The notes beneath the pieces were generated by a model. That model saw only the letters and a list, made by a program, of their open reading frames with translations. It was not told the origin of the DNA and did not search any database. Of a stretch of DNA of 49,542 bases, positions 7,996 to 16,916 are shown piece after piece. How positions within the stretch are numbered: the first letter of the stretch is position 1; each line of letters starts with the position of its first letter. The stretch covers positions 1-49,542 of the forward strand of contig JAFYQB010000016.1 of NCBI GenBank assembly GCA_017547285.1, in the 5' to 3' direction. The position numbers and the translations under genes were made by a program. This DNA is from Clostridia bacterium (GTDB taxonomy: Bacteria > Bacillota > Clostridia > Christensenellales > Aristaeellaceae).

Positions 7996-8023
7996 ATTAT
8001 AACACTTTTTTACCAACTTGCAA
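7996..8023 (-). promoter_or_regulatory. Promoter of the 450-residue binding-protein gene
   Basis: Minus strand TTGCAA (8018-8023), 16-base spacer, perfect TATAAT (7996-8001), placed between the permease stop codon and the binding-protein start. Confidence 0.7.
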
Positions 8024-8031
8024 GCCCCATC

Positions 8032-9039
8032 TTATTCCTTGGAGCCGGACATTACAATACTTTCCACAAAGGTACGCTGCGCAAACAGGTACAGAATCAC
8101 CAACGGAATGCAGCAGATCAGCACGCCAATGGAGATCAGCTGCTGCTGGCGGCCAACAGGCACGATAATGGGCTTGGAAGCATCGCTGGAGAAGTACCGG
8201 TTCATGCGGGATACAATGCTGGACAGCTGCGTGGAGTAAATGGACATGCCGGACAGAAAGTTGCGGGTGTAGAACAGGTCCGTCCACTGCCACACAAAGC
8301 TGAACAGGAAACAGCTGGTGATGGTGGGCATGGCATCCGGCAGCATAATTTTGATGAAGGTGTGCATGGTGCCGCAGCCATCCACATACGCCGCCTCTTC
8401 CAGCGACTTGGGAATGCCTGTAAAGTACTGTTTAAGCATGTAAATGTACAGACCGTTTTTCAGTCCCATACACGTCAGGCTCATCATGGCGTATGGCACG
8501 ATGGAGCCGTGCAGGCTGATGGTCCTGCCTTTGATGGCCTTGATGACGCCAAGGATATCAAAGTTGGCAAAGTTCATGTACAGGGCTGTGGCAATGGTCT
8601 GCGGCGGTATAATGATGAGTGCCACCACACAGGCAAACCACAGTTTTTTGAGCGGAAAATCAAAACGTGCAAAACCATAACCTACCAGCGTGCAGCTCAC
8701 CACCTGCAGAACCGATACCAGCAGCGACGTCCACAGTGTATTCAGCATGGAACGCGGAAAGTCCGTCAGTTCAAAAACAATGCGGTAATTATCCAGCGTA
8801 GGATTACGCGGAACCAGTACCACGGTGGAGTCGTACAAGTCCTTCTCCATCATCAGGCTGGTGCCGAAGCGCGTAAGCAGCGGCTGAATAATCATGAAGC
8901 ACAGTCCAAACAGCAGCAGCGCACGTGCGAAAGAAATCACTTTTTGGGTGATGACAGACTTCAGCAGATAGCCGTTGGAAGCACGGTTGGCCTCCCAGAA
9001 GTTTCTGCGGTTTTCGGGAATGGCGTTCTTAGTCTTCAT
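8032..9039 (-). CDS. Sugar ABC transporter permease (MalG type), importer 2
   Basis: A 335-residue integral membrane permease of a CUT1-type carbohydrate importer. It has six main hydrophobic helices after a charged N-terminus. The cytoplasmic EAA loop is clear (EEAAYVDGCGTMHTFIKIMLP), the site that docks the ATPase. The N-terminal region after the first helix carries a long external loop. Its start overlaps the end of the MalF-type gene by 11 bases, so both are co-translated. It pairs with that gene and, by position, with the 450-residue binding protein. No ATPase gene is adjacent, so a shared MsmX/MsmK-like ATPase elsewhere is inferred. Confidence 0.9.
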   Translation of the reverse strand: MKTKNAIPENRRNFWEANRASNGYLLKSVITQKVISFARALLLFGLCFMIIQPLLTRFGTSLMMEKDLYDSTVVLVPRNPTLDNYRIVFELTDFPRSMLNTLWTSLLVSVLQVVSCTLVGYGFARFDFPLKKLWFACVVALIIIPPQTIATALYMNFANFDILGVIKAIKGRTISLHGSIVPYAMMSLTCMGLKNGLYIYMLKQYFTGIPKSLEEAAYVDGCGTMHTFIKIMLPDAMPTITSCFLFSFVWQWTDLFYTRNFLSGMSIYSTQLSSIVSRMNRYFSSDASKPIIVPVGRQQQLISIGVLICCIPLVILYLFAQRTFVESIVMSGSKE

Positions 9040-10015
9040 AGTAGCGCACCCCCCTGGTTATGATGAAGGAGCTGACGGAAATGAACAGCAGCGCAACCCC
9101 GAAGTAGATCCAGCTCATTGCCGCAGCTTCGCCAAAGCGGAACTGGCTGTACATGACCTCGTTAATGCGTTCCATCACCCGGTTATCGTTCTTCATGAAG
9201 AAGTCGATAATCGTATAGATGCAGTTGACCAGCAGAAGCGGGCTGACGATGGGGAACGTGATCTTCCAGAACGATTCCCACGCGGTACAGCCTTCGATAT
9301 CCGCAGCTTCATACAGCGAGGGCGAAATGGCCTGCAACCCGGAGAGAAATACTATGATCTGGATGCCGCTGGCCATGACAATATCATAGATCGCATCGAT
9401 CATGGTAAACAGCACATCGAACACGCCGCTGCCAATGCCCGAAACCGACAGCAGCTCTTCGAGAGAAGCCGAGAGGTTGATGCCGGAGGCATTGGCGATT
9501 TCGTCCGAGATGCCCTGCATCATGTTATAGAATTCGTTCTGACTTTCAATACCCGGCAGCACACCGCTGGACAAAATGACCGGCAGGAAGAAGATGGCGC
9601 GCGCCAGCGCTCTGCCCTTGAAATCCTGATTGAGGATCACGGCGATCACAAAGCTCAGCACCAGCGTAGCAATGGCGTTAACCGCCATGCGACCGATCTC
9701 CTCCACCAAACGCTGGTTAAAGTACGGATCCACACTGAAGGCATACTGGTAATTGGCTATGCCGGTAAAAACACGGCTATATCCCTCGCCTGCCTTCATC
9801 TGCACATTGCTCATGCTCATCAGCAAAGATTCGCCGAGGGGCTTTGCCATGAACACCAGAAAACCTATGATCAGCGGCATGATGAACAGTACGCCTTTGC
9901 GCGCGTTTTTTGCGCGCATGGTCTTGTAAACAGAGGTTCCGGGAATGAAGGTAAGAATGGATTCCCGGAATCCCCAATGGTTGGGACGGGATTTGATTTT
10001 CTTTTGGGTCATCAT
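9029..10015 (-). CDS. Sugar ABC transporter permease (MalF type), importer 2
   Basis: A 328-residue membrane permease with a basic cytoplasmic N-terminus, a first helix near residues 43-60, and the EAA loop YEAADIEGCTAWESFWKITFP. A long region between helices (about 150-215, SQNEFYNMMQ...ELLSVSGIGSGV) is larger than in a minimal CUT1 permease and may be an external insertion. It begins within the stop of the DUF5696 gene (ATGA overlap at 10012-10015) and overlaps the MalG-type gene by 11 bases. These couplings tie the DUF5696 protein and this importer into one translational unit. Confidence 0.9.
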   Translation of the reverse strand: MMTQKKIKSRPNHWGFRESILTFIPGTSVYKTMRAKNARKGVLFIMPLIIGFLVFMAKPLGESLLMSMSNVQMKAGEGYSRVFTGIANYQYAFSVDPYFNQRLVEEIGRMAVNAIATLVLSFVIAVILNQDFKGRALARAIFFLPVILSSGVLPGIESQNEFYNMMQGISDEIANASGINLSASLEELLSVSGIGSGVFDVLFTMIDAIYDIVMASGIQIIVFLSGLQAISPSLYEAADIEGCTAWESFWKITFPIVSPLLLVNCIYTIIDFFMKNDNRVMERINEVMYSQFRFGEAAAMSWIYFGVALLFISVSSFIITRGVRYYED

Positions 10016-12594
10016 TTGCTCTCCCCTCCCGTCACAAGGTAACTGCGCGCGGGTACGGTCAAACCGTCCGCCTCGTAGTTGCTGGAACCATAGTTCACAT
10101 ATACCAGCGTTCCATCTTCGTAGCCCGTCAGTGTCACATTGTGCGCCGGATTTTCATGAAGAATGATGGACTGCCGGTTGAGACCTGCCATGTCCTGCTG
10201 ATAGGCGTTGATAAGTTTCACCGCATCCGCGCCCCAGTCCGCATAGCATGCGCCAAAGTAACCTGCATGGTTGGTTTCCTGCAGAATGCGTCCGCTCTCC
10301 TCCATGAAGGTAAAGTTCAGTCCAGCGCCGTACTCAGCACAGCGAAGCAGTTCCGTCTGCCAGTCTGCGCTCAGGTTGATGGGCTGGCCTGTATAATCCA
10401 CCATGCCGTGAATGGCGATCTGGTAGAAGGGAACCAGTTCGTCAATGATGGAATAATGGGTACCGCTCAGATTGACATCCGTCACCAGATCCACATAAGG
10501 CAGCACGAAGTCGAAACCTTCCTTGACCGCTACCTGCTGGCCTGCTTCTTTGGCCAGCTGGATGGTATTCAGATTCATCTGCTTTACTTCTTCTCGCGTT
10601 GTTGTGTTTTTGGGATTGTAGTCGCCGCTCAGAATGCTGCCGATATCACGGAAAGCCACGCCGTATGCATTGCGTTCATCCAATGCATGGATCAGGTTGG
10701 AAGCTTTTTCCCTGGCAAAATCCGGCTGCACCAGATAGTAGGGATCAAAGTATTCCGCCGGCAGGAACGTAACAACGGAGTAGGGATAGAGTTCTACCTG
10801 CTCACGCGTGGTAAAACGCGCGGCGTCACGGTACGGAATGAAATTCTGGAATAGCCCGCTGCGGTAGGCAAAGCAGCTGACCCCGTCAAAGTAGAGCGGA
10901 ACATTCTGCTCTCTGGCATAGGCGATCAGACTATCCATACCTTTTTTGCCACCCAGCTGACGCTGAATACGTACGTTTTCATTCAGTACTTTCTGCGTCA
11001 CGCCGCCGTTTGCCCAGCCGCTGAACCGCACGTTCAAATTCCTTACCTTCGAATCAAGCAGGTTTTCGATGATGCCTCTGGCATCATCGAACGTGGTGGC
11101 AGCCACCACGGAATCAACCGGCATTCCCCATTTCACGACAGTTTTATCAATCGCGCCCAGGATTTCCACAGATACGGGCATTTCCTCCGCCGCACCTGCC
11201 TTGACCAGTTCGGGGTGTTTTTCGCGCAGATAATCGCCATAGGCAGCAGCCATATCTACATAGCTGTCGCTGTTCACAAAGCGGTAACGCTGCCGGATGG
11301 TATCATCGGGCATTTCTTTTTCAAACATGTACACCAGCTGCGCCGTTTTGGCAGATACATTGTAGCGGTCGCTGTGCAAAACCGTGTACTTGGCGCAGGC
11401 CCAGTTATAGCTGTTGTAGCGCAGGCTGATATCCGCCTGAATGCCCGCGTAGCTTTCCGCGCCTTCCAGCAGGCAGATGAACGAACCGCCGTTTCTGGTC
11501 ATGCCAAAAACCGGGAAACTGCACTGGGTTTCGTTGACCACTTCAGTACGCTCACTGGAATAATCCCAGCCGTACATGTTGGCATAGTAACTGTTCTGCA
11601 TGAGCTTACCGTTGTTGTAGCGAATGAGCGCTCCGCCGCCTTCTGGAACGAACATGAAGCCTTCCTCATCCACGCCCGCCGCCCCAAACATGGGCAGTAC
11701 CGTAACGGCGGTAATGGGATACTCGGCCCGATAACGCATATCGGCGTACGGCACTTCCACAAGAAAGTCGCCGCCATCCAGACGGTAGACGACGCTTACG
11801 TTGAAGGTAGCGTTATCCGTTTCTGCTTTGCCCGCCACAAACTGCTGGTCCAGATCGTAATCTTCCTGCGTATAGCCGGCTGCTGCGAATGTTTCAGCTG
11901 TTTTCTTCTTGTTGTTCTCAGAAGTATCGGCCTTCATGACGTACAGTTCCTGATTGGCCAGTTCCGGATACATTGCAAGCAGTTCTTCCCTGTCTTCACG
12001 CTCAGCAACTTTGTCGGGCTTGTAGAGGGTATAAATGTTTTTGACTTTTTTCTCGTCCTTTTTGCTCATGTTGCCAATAAAGGCGTTCATGCGCTCCACC
12101 GTGGTGGCCAGCGGCAGCAGGTAAATCTTTTCGATCTTGCCCACGGAATAGTTGACGCGGATGGCTCCGTCTTCCAGCTGGTCAATGGTATAGTTGCCAT
12201 TTTCAATGGCGTACTGATAGTTGTTAAAATCGATGGTACCGCTGGAAGAAGAATAGGTAACGATCATGGTGGACTGCAGAACCGCTTTGTTGGTGGCTAC
12301 GGCAATGCTGTCCTTCTCCGCGCCGGCAGGATTGCTGAGCCATTCACGGCCGGTTCCTTTTTCTGTCAGCTTGAAATGGGTGGTCATTGGGTCCATTTCA
12401 AACAGCAGTTCATCGTTTTCCATGGTCAGAGGCTGCTTCCCGCCTTCGTAAAACGCAATAACGGGAGCAGGCAGCGTGCTCTCCTCCTGAGGGCCGTAGA
12501 GCGGAATGCCTACGAAGATCACCAGCGCCGCGATCAGCGAAGCTGCGATTACCCATGGCAGCAGGATGCGAAGGATGGATTTTTTCTGATTCAT
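10012..12594 (-). CDS. DUF5696 protein, membrane-anchored, putative glycoside hydrolase
   Basis: An 860-residue protein with one N-terminal membrane helix (about 11-31) and the rest predicted outside the cell. It matches the DUF5696 type found in Bacillota sugar-transport loci, from memory of family naming. The N-terminal half (about 40-450) looks beta-rich, with many short strands and GGG/aromatic turns. The C-terminal half (about 480-800) looks like an alpha/beta barrel: GMPVDSVVAATTFDDA, NVRFSGWANGG, LYFDGVSCFAYRSG, AFRDIGSILSGDYNP, PYVDLVTDVNLSG. Acidic residues at strand ends (for example D in FRDIG) could be catalytic, so a retaining or inverting glycosidase is plausible but unproven. 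A short beta domain (DGTLVYVNYGSSNY) closes the protein. It is coupled by 4 bases to the importer-2 permeases. Confidence 0.7.
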   Translation of the reverse strand: MNQKKSILRILLPWVIAASLIAALVIFVGIPLYGPQEESTLPAPVIAFYEGGKQPLTMENDELLFEMDPMTTHFKLTEKGTGREWLSNPAGAEKDSIAVATNKAVLQSTMIVTYSSSSGTIDFNNYQYAIENGNYTIDQLEDGAIRVNYSVGKIEKIYLLPLATTVERMNAFIGNMSKKDEKKVKNIYTLYKPDKVAEREDREELLAMYPELANQELYVMKADTSENNKKKTAETFAAAGYTQEDYDLDQQFVAGKAETDNATFNVSVVYRLDGGDFLVEVPYADMRYRAEYPITAVTVLPMFGAAGVDEEGFMFVPEGGGALIRYNNGKLMQNSYYANMYGWDYSSERTEVVNETQCSFPVFGMTRNGGSFICLLEGAESYAGIQADISLRYNSYNWACAKYTVLHSDRYNVSAKTAQLVYMFEKEMPDDTIRQRYRFVNSDSYVDMAAAYGDYLREKHPELVKAGAAEEMPVSVEILGAIDKTVVKWGMPVDSVVAATTFDDARGIIENLLDSKVRNLNVRFSGWANGGVTQKVLNENVRIQRQLGGKKGMDSLIAYAREQNVPLYFDGVSCFAYRSGLFQNFIPYRDAARFTTREQVELYPYSVVTFLPAEYFDPYYLVQPDFAREKASNLIHALDERNAYGVAFRDIGSILSGDYNPKNTTTREEVKQMNLNTIQLAKEAGQQVAVKEGFDFVLPYVDLVTDVNLSGTHYSIIDELVPFYQIAIHGMVDYTGQPINLSADWQTELLRCAEYGAGLNFTFMEESGRILQETNHAGYFGACYADWGADAVKLINAYQQDMAGLNRQSIILHENPAHNVTLTGYEDGTLVYVNYGSSNYEADGLTVPARSYLVTGGESK

Positions 12595-12609
12595 CAGTCC
12601 GTCGCCTCC

Positions 12610-13278
12610 TTAATGCAATCTGAATACGATTTCACGATAGAGAGAGATGAAATAAGCTGCCGCATCGCTGAGCAGGCTGAAGAACACCAAAATCAGAAAC
12701 AAAATCACCAGCGCACCGAAGATGGTGGCGATCACGAAGATGATGGTCTTGCCCGGGCCGTAGTCGTGCACCTGCATCAGACCTACAAAGGCCAGAAACA
12801 GCGACCAGATCGTGGAAATGCTCATGAGCACTGTATAATAGCTGGCTTCGTCAAAGCTGATCATATGGCTGACAGCAATCAGCGGCAGCTGAATCAGAAT
12901 GTAGGGCACCAGCGCGTAGCACATGGCCATGTAAATATCCTTAAAACGCCCCTTGCCGTCAAACAGAGTGGAGAGGCTCCAGTTGGACAGACACAGAATC
13001 AAAAACGGGATCAGCAGACTTGCACACTGCTCATAGATGTTGATGTACTGCACAGGCGCATTGATGAACTGGAAATTTGTGTACATCAGCTTGAGCACCC
13101 AGGTCAGAAGGAACATCACAAGGAAGGTATGCGCCGCAGCCAGCGAGCCGCGTCCTTCATGACTCAGGTCCCAGAAGCCGTCAAAGGGGTGGAACATCAC
13201 ATGTTTGGCATACCTGAGCGTTTCGGTGTAGCGCTGCCATTTTTCATTACGCGCGGTATTTGTTTTGACGGCGTTCAT
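12610..13278 (-). CDS. Yip1-domain multi-pass membrane protein
   Basis: A 222-residue membrane protein with about five helices, an N-terminal cytoplasmic stretch and the FHPFDGFWDLSHEGRGS entry motif typical of bacterial Yip1-domain proteins. The family has no settled function in bacteria. GGAGGTGG precedes ATG 13278, confirming a real 32-base overlap with the end of the NHL/TPR gene. It sits between the NHL/TPR and DUF5696 genes, 15 bases ahead of the latter, so it is an integral part of the locus. A role as membrane scaffold for the surface proteins is only an inference. Confidence 0.75.
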   Translation of the reverse strand: MNAVKTNTARNEKWQRYTETLRYAKHVMFHPFDGFWDLSHEGRGSLAAAHTFLVMFLLTWVLKLMYTNFQFINAPVQYINIYEQCASLLIPFLILCLSNWSLSTLFDGKGRFKDIYMAMCYALVPYILIQLPLIAVSHMISFDEASYYTVLMSISTIWSLFLAFVGLMQVHDYGPGKTIIFVIATIFGALVILFLILVFFSLLSDAAAYFISLYREIVFRLH

Positions 13279-14764
13279 ACGCTTCCACCTCCGCTTTCAT
13301 TTTTCTGACACAGCCAATAATCAGCGGCACCACCAGCACCGCAGCCACGCCAAGCACGATCCACACGATATTCTGTTCGATCATTTCCTTGCGGTAGTAG
13401 CGGTAGGCTCTGCCGTAGTTATCACGGTCATAGGCCATCTTGAAATAATCCATGGCCTCTTTGAAATTTTCCTGGCGCATCAGCGCACGGCCGATTCCGA
13501 TAAAAGCCAGATTGTAGTTGGCATTCAGTTTGAGCACCTCACGCCACGTATCGGCCGAGCCGTCGTAATCACCGGAAAGGTACTGGTCACTGGCCTGATA
13601 AATCAGCCTGCCATACTCGGTGGGGGTCATAACAGTAATGCTGGCTTCGTTTTCATCCAGCGCCAGCAGATCATTGCCCATGTGCTCAATGGAGACAGGT
13701 GCAAGGAACGCGCCGTTGCTGTTGCCCTTGGTGCCGAACGTCCACAGCATAATGCCCTGCGGATCATAGCCGAAGAAACGGCCTCGTGTACGGTCAAAAG
13801 CGATATAGGTATCGCTGTCCAGAACCGTGATATCCGCGAACTTGGAAGGCCCGTAATCCTGACTCTGTTCCTCCCAGTGAAGGTCGCCAATGGGCGGATA
13901 CCAGTCGTTCTTGATCAGGATATCGTTGCCAATGGCGTTAAGCCTGCGGATGGGTTTGGCGTTGTCGTAGATCAGGTCATATTCATCAAACACGATGTTG
14001 GTGGCGTAGATGAAGCCTTCCCGGTCAATGGCAATGTTTTCGTATTCGGTGGGTACAAAGGAAGCCTGCTGCGCGCGCTGCGCCTTGGTGGTAAAGAAGG
14101 TCTTCCAGATATAATCCCACATGGTGTACATAACGGGATTGGCGCCGATGAAACCGGTAAAGCTGCCGTCGGATTCATACTTCACAAGGCCCTTGTTCAC
14201 GTTGGTGGCAAGTACATATACGCGGCCGGAGGTATCCGCCACCAGCTTATCCGGCAGAAAGCTCAGGCCCTGGTCAAATGTGCTGTCTTCCGGTTTGGTA
14301 AAGGACTGCACATAGTTCAGGTTTTTGTCCGCCATCACCACACGGTTATTGTTGGTATCGGCCACATAGATGCTGCCGTTTTCATCCACAAATACATCGC
14401 TGGGCGTATTGAAGGTGGCAGGCTCCGCACCATTGATGGTATCGATCAGGCGAACCAGCGCATATTCGTCCCCGCTTCGGCGGATTTGCAGAATACGGTT
14501 GTTGCCTGTATCGCATACATAGATGTCATTTCCGCGCACATACAGGCTCTGCGGACGGCGCATAGGCGTTTCCAGCCCCAGCGTCGGGCTGTAGATCACC
14601 TGCTCCACGCGGTAGGCGTCGGGCGTTTCCTTGTAATCATCCCAATAATCGTAGTTGTAGGTATATACACTATCATAGCCATCGGTTACGGCAAAGGCTG
14701 CGCCAAGCGGCAGAATCATCATCAATGCCATAACCAGCGCTGTCAGCCTGACGGATGCTTTCAT
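13247..14764 (-). CDS. Secreted NHL-repeat beta-propeller protein with TPR and C-terminal membrane anchor
   Basis: A 505-residue protein. ATG 14764 is preferred over the ATG two codons upstream because GGGGAGG lies 7 bases before it. Residues 1-26 are a signal peptide. NHL-type repeats follow: RPQSLYVRGNDIYVCDTGNNRI, TPSDVFVDENGSIYVADTNNNR and later weaker blades, giving a six-bladed propeller (about 55-385). A TPR-like pair (ADTWREVLKLNANYNLAFIGIGRAL, FKEAMDYFKMAYD) spans about 405-465. One membrane helix (about 470-490) and a basic tail anchor it. It is thus an outward-facing binding platform, perhaps for glycan or protein. It overlaps the Yip1 gene by 32 bases. Confidence 0.75.
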   Translation of the reverse strand: MKASVRLTALVMALMMILPLGAAFAVTDGYDSVYTYNYDYWDDYKETPDAYRVEQVIYSPTLGLETPMRRPQSLYVRGNDIYVCDTGNNRILQIRRSGDEYALVRLIDTINGAEPATFNTPSDVFVDENGSIYVADTNNNRVVMADKNLNYVQSFTKPEDSTFDQGLSFLPDKLVADTSGRVYVLATNVNKGLVKYESDGSFTGFIGANPVMYTMWDYIWKTFFTTKAQRAQQASFVPTEYENIAIDREGFIYATNIVFDEYDLIYDNAKPIRRLNAIGNDILIKNDWYPPIGDLHWEEQSQDYGPSKFADITVLDSDTYIAFDRTRGRFFGYDPQGIMLWTFGTKGNSNGAFLAPVSIEHMGNDLLALDENEASITVMTPTEYGRLIYQASDQYLSGDYDGSADTWREVLKLNANYNLAFIGIGRALMRQENFKEAMDYFKMAYDRDNYGRAYRYYRKEMIEQNIVWIVLGVAAVLVVPLIIGCVRKMKAEVEAYERRQNKYRA

Positions 14765-14782
14765 GATCATTCCTCCCCTTTC

Positions 14783-15955
14783 TCAGTCCTTCAGACCGGA
14801 GCTTGCCATGGTCTCCAGAATTTGACTCTGGGACAGAATGAAAATGGTGATCGGTACCAGCATGACAATGACGGTAACCGCCGCCGCCTGACCGGTACGG
14901 GCAACGCCGCCTGCCTGAATCTGCTGCAGGGCATAGACCAGCGTCTTTTTGGATTCAGAATAGATAACCGTTGCCGCGTTGGTGTTCCACAGGCTCTGAA
15001 CAGAGAAAATGATGGCCGTAAGCCACGCGGGCTTCACGTTAGGCATCACAATGGACCAGAAAATGCGCATTTCACTGGCGCCATCCAAATGAGCCGCTTC
15101 AATCAGCGCAGTGGGCAGACCTTCCATAAACTGCTTCATCAGGAACAAACCGATGGGCGCGGCGAATGCCGGCAGGATGATGGCCCAATAGGTATCGATC
15201 ATATGCAGTTTGCTCATGATGACGTAGTTGGGAATGCCGGTCACATAGCCGGAGAACATGAGCGCTGTAACAACGATGTTGAAGAACGTTTTGCCGCCGG
15301 GAAAGTCATACTTGGCCAGCACAAAAGCCGCCATGGAAGCAATCAGCAGATGGCCCGCCGTGCCCACAAAGGTGATGAACACCGTATTGACCAGATAACG
15401 GCTGAACGGCACGTAGCTCTGGCTGAGGGTCACAAACAGATCGCTGAAGTTATCCAGCGTTACATGCTGCGGGAACACACGCGGCGGGAAGCGGAACAGT
15501 TCATCCAGCGGTTTGAGCGAGGACATGATGGAAAATACCAGCGGGAAGGCCATGGCTACGGCCACCACCGCCAGCATAAAGTAAATGCCAAGGTCGCCCC
15601 AGATACTGCGGTTGGGCTTGCGGCGTCTGGGGGCGAGCAGACGGATACCGGCATAAAACAGGTAGCACGCACCGCACACAATGCCAAGAAACTGCGCCAG
15701 TTTGTAGAAGGAAGCATACTCCGCATCTCTGGGCAGTTCCAGACCTTGCAGGCTCTGACTTTCGATCAGATCCACGCGGATCCAGGAAAAAGCAACGATA
15801 GCTGCCAGCACAAGCAGCAGAATAATGGATACAATCAGAAATTTCTTCTGGCCGGCTGGTTCCTGATCCTGGATAATCTCGCCGCGCAAGATCATTTGTT
15901 CGCGGAGCAGGTCGCCGCGGGTCTTTCTGGCGGGCTTGTTGATTGGCTGCGTCAT
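14783..15955 (-). CDS. Sugar ABC transporter permease (MalG type), importer 1
   Basis: A 390-residue permease, longer than usual because of an N-terminal region (1-95) with two extra hydrophobic helices (about 42-64 and 88-107) before the standard six-helix core. The core starts near the GIYFMLAVVAVAMAFPLVFSI helix and includes the family segment RYLVNTVFITFVGT. The EAA loop is IEAAHLDGASEMRIFWSIVMP. One base separates it from the upstream MalF-type gene. It is followed by the NHL/TPR gene after 18 bases. Partner of the 965-residue binding protein by gene order. Confidence 0.9.
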   Translation of the reverse strand: MTQPINKPARKTRGDLLREQMILRGEIIQDQEPAGQKKFLIVSIILLLVLAAIVAFSWIRVDLIESQSLQGLELPRDAEYASFYKLAQFLGIVCGACYLFYAGIRLLAPRRRKPNRSIWGDLGIYFMLAVVAVAMAFPLVFSIMSSLKPLDELFRFPPRVFPQHVTLDNFSDLFVTLSQSYVPFSRYLVNTVFITFVGTAGHLLIASMAAFVLAKYDFPGGKTFFNIVVTALMFSGYVTGIPNYVIMSKLHMIDTYWAIILPAFAAPIGLFLMKQFMEGLPTALIEAAHLDGASEMRIFWSIVMPNVKPAWLTAIIFSVQSLWNTNAATVIYSESKKTLVYALQQIQAGGVARTGQAAAVTVIVMLVPITIFILSQSQILETMASSGLKD

Positions 15956-15956
15956 A

Positions 15957-16895
15957 TCAGGTGCCCACCTTTCTAAGCATATTCTGGATCGCTTTGTTGC
16001 AAAGGATCATAACCAGGAACAAAACTGTTGCAATGGCGGATGCATAACCCATTTCAAAACGGGAGAAGCCATAGTCAAACAGGTGCGTTACGATCGTACG
16101 GGCAGCATAGTCGGTACTGGGATAACCGGCCAGTGCACGCGGCACATCGCACACGTTGAAGGCGGAGGTGATGGACATGACCGCGCCGAAAAGCAGCATG
16201 GGTTTCATGCTTGGCAGCGTGATGTAGTACAGTTCCTGCCAGCGGTTGCGGATGCCGTCCACATAACCGGCTTCGTACATGCTTTTATCCACGCCCTGCA
16301 AACCAGCTACGAAAGACAGGAAACCCGTGCCCATGCTCATCCACAGGATCACGATGATAATCACCGGCAGCATGTAGTTGGGATCCAAAAGCCACAGGAT
16401 CGGACGGTCGATCAGCGCAAACTGCATCAGGATTGCGTTCAGATAGCCGTACACGTCGCCGCGGAACAGGATGGAAAATACATAGAACGCGTTGCCTGCG
16501 ATGGACGGAGCATAGAACACAACAACGGCCAGCGTGCGCATCCAGCGCGGCAGTTCATTGATAAACCACGCAAACAGGAACGACAGGATGTAACCAATGG
16601 GGCCGGTGATGACGGCAATCACCAGCGTATTGCGTACTGCCGTCAGGAACACTTCATCCTGCAGAACCAGGTTGATATAGTTCTGCAAGCCCACAAACTT
16701 GGGCGCTTCCAGAATGTTGTAATAGGTAAAACTGAAATAGATGGACGATGCGATGGGCAGAATGAAGAAGGTAAAGAACAGAATGGCGTACGGAGCCAGG
16801 AACAGGTAGCACGTTTTCATGCGTTTGGCCTTCTGCCAGCCATAGTGCATCTGCTCACGCTTCATGCTCAGATATTTGCCAGCCAGAGATTTCAA
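15957..16895 (-). CDS. Sugar ABC transporter permease (MalF type), importer 1
   Basis: A 312-residue six-helix permease with EAA loop YEAGYVDGIRNRWQELYYITLPSM. The start is TTG 16895, chosen for AAAGGAG 9 bases upstream; an internal ATG (16865) ten codons later is the alternative and lacks a clear ribosome site. It follows the 965-residue binding protein by 21 bases and is joined to the MalG-type partner. The core matches LplB/YtcP-type transporters for complex oligosaccharides. Confidence 0.9.
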   Translation of the reverse strand: MKSLAGKYLSMKREQMHYGWQKAKRMKTCYLFLAPYAILFFTFFILPIASSIYFSFTYYNILEAPKFVGLQNYINLVLQDEVFLTAVRNTLVIAVITGPIGYILSFLFAWFINELPRWMRTLAVVVFYAPSIAGNAFYVFSILFRGDVYGYLNAILMQFALIDRPILWLLDPNYMLPVIIIVILWMSMGTGFLSFVAGLQGVDKSMYEAGYVDGIRNRWQELYYITLPSMKPMLLFGAVMSITSAFNVCDVPRALAGYPSTDYAARTIVTHLFDYGFSRFEMGYASAIATVLFLVMILCNKAIQNMLRKVGT

Positions 16896-16916
16896 GCAGC
16901 TTCACTCCTTTCCCTC

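Noticed and set aside
13265..15976. 903-residue plus-strand frame
   Set aside because: Spans three well-supported minus-strand genes; His/Gln/Arg-rich composition is typical of an antisense frame.
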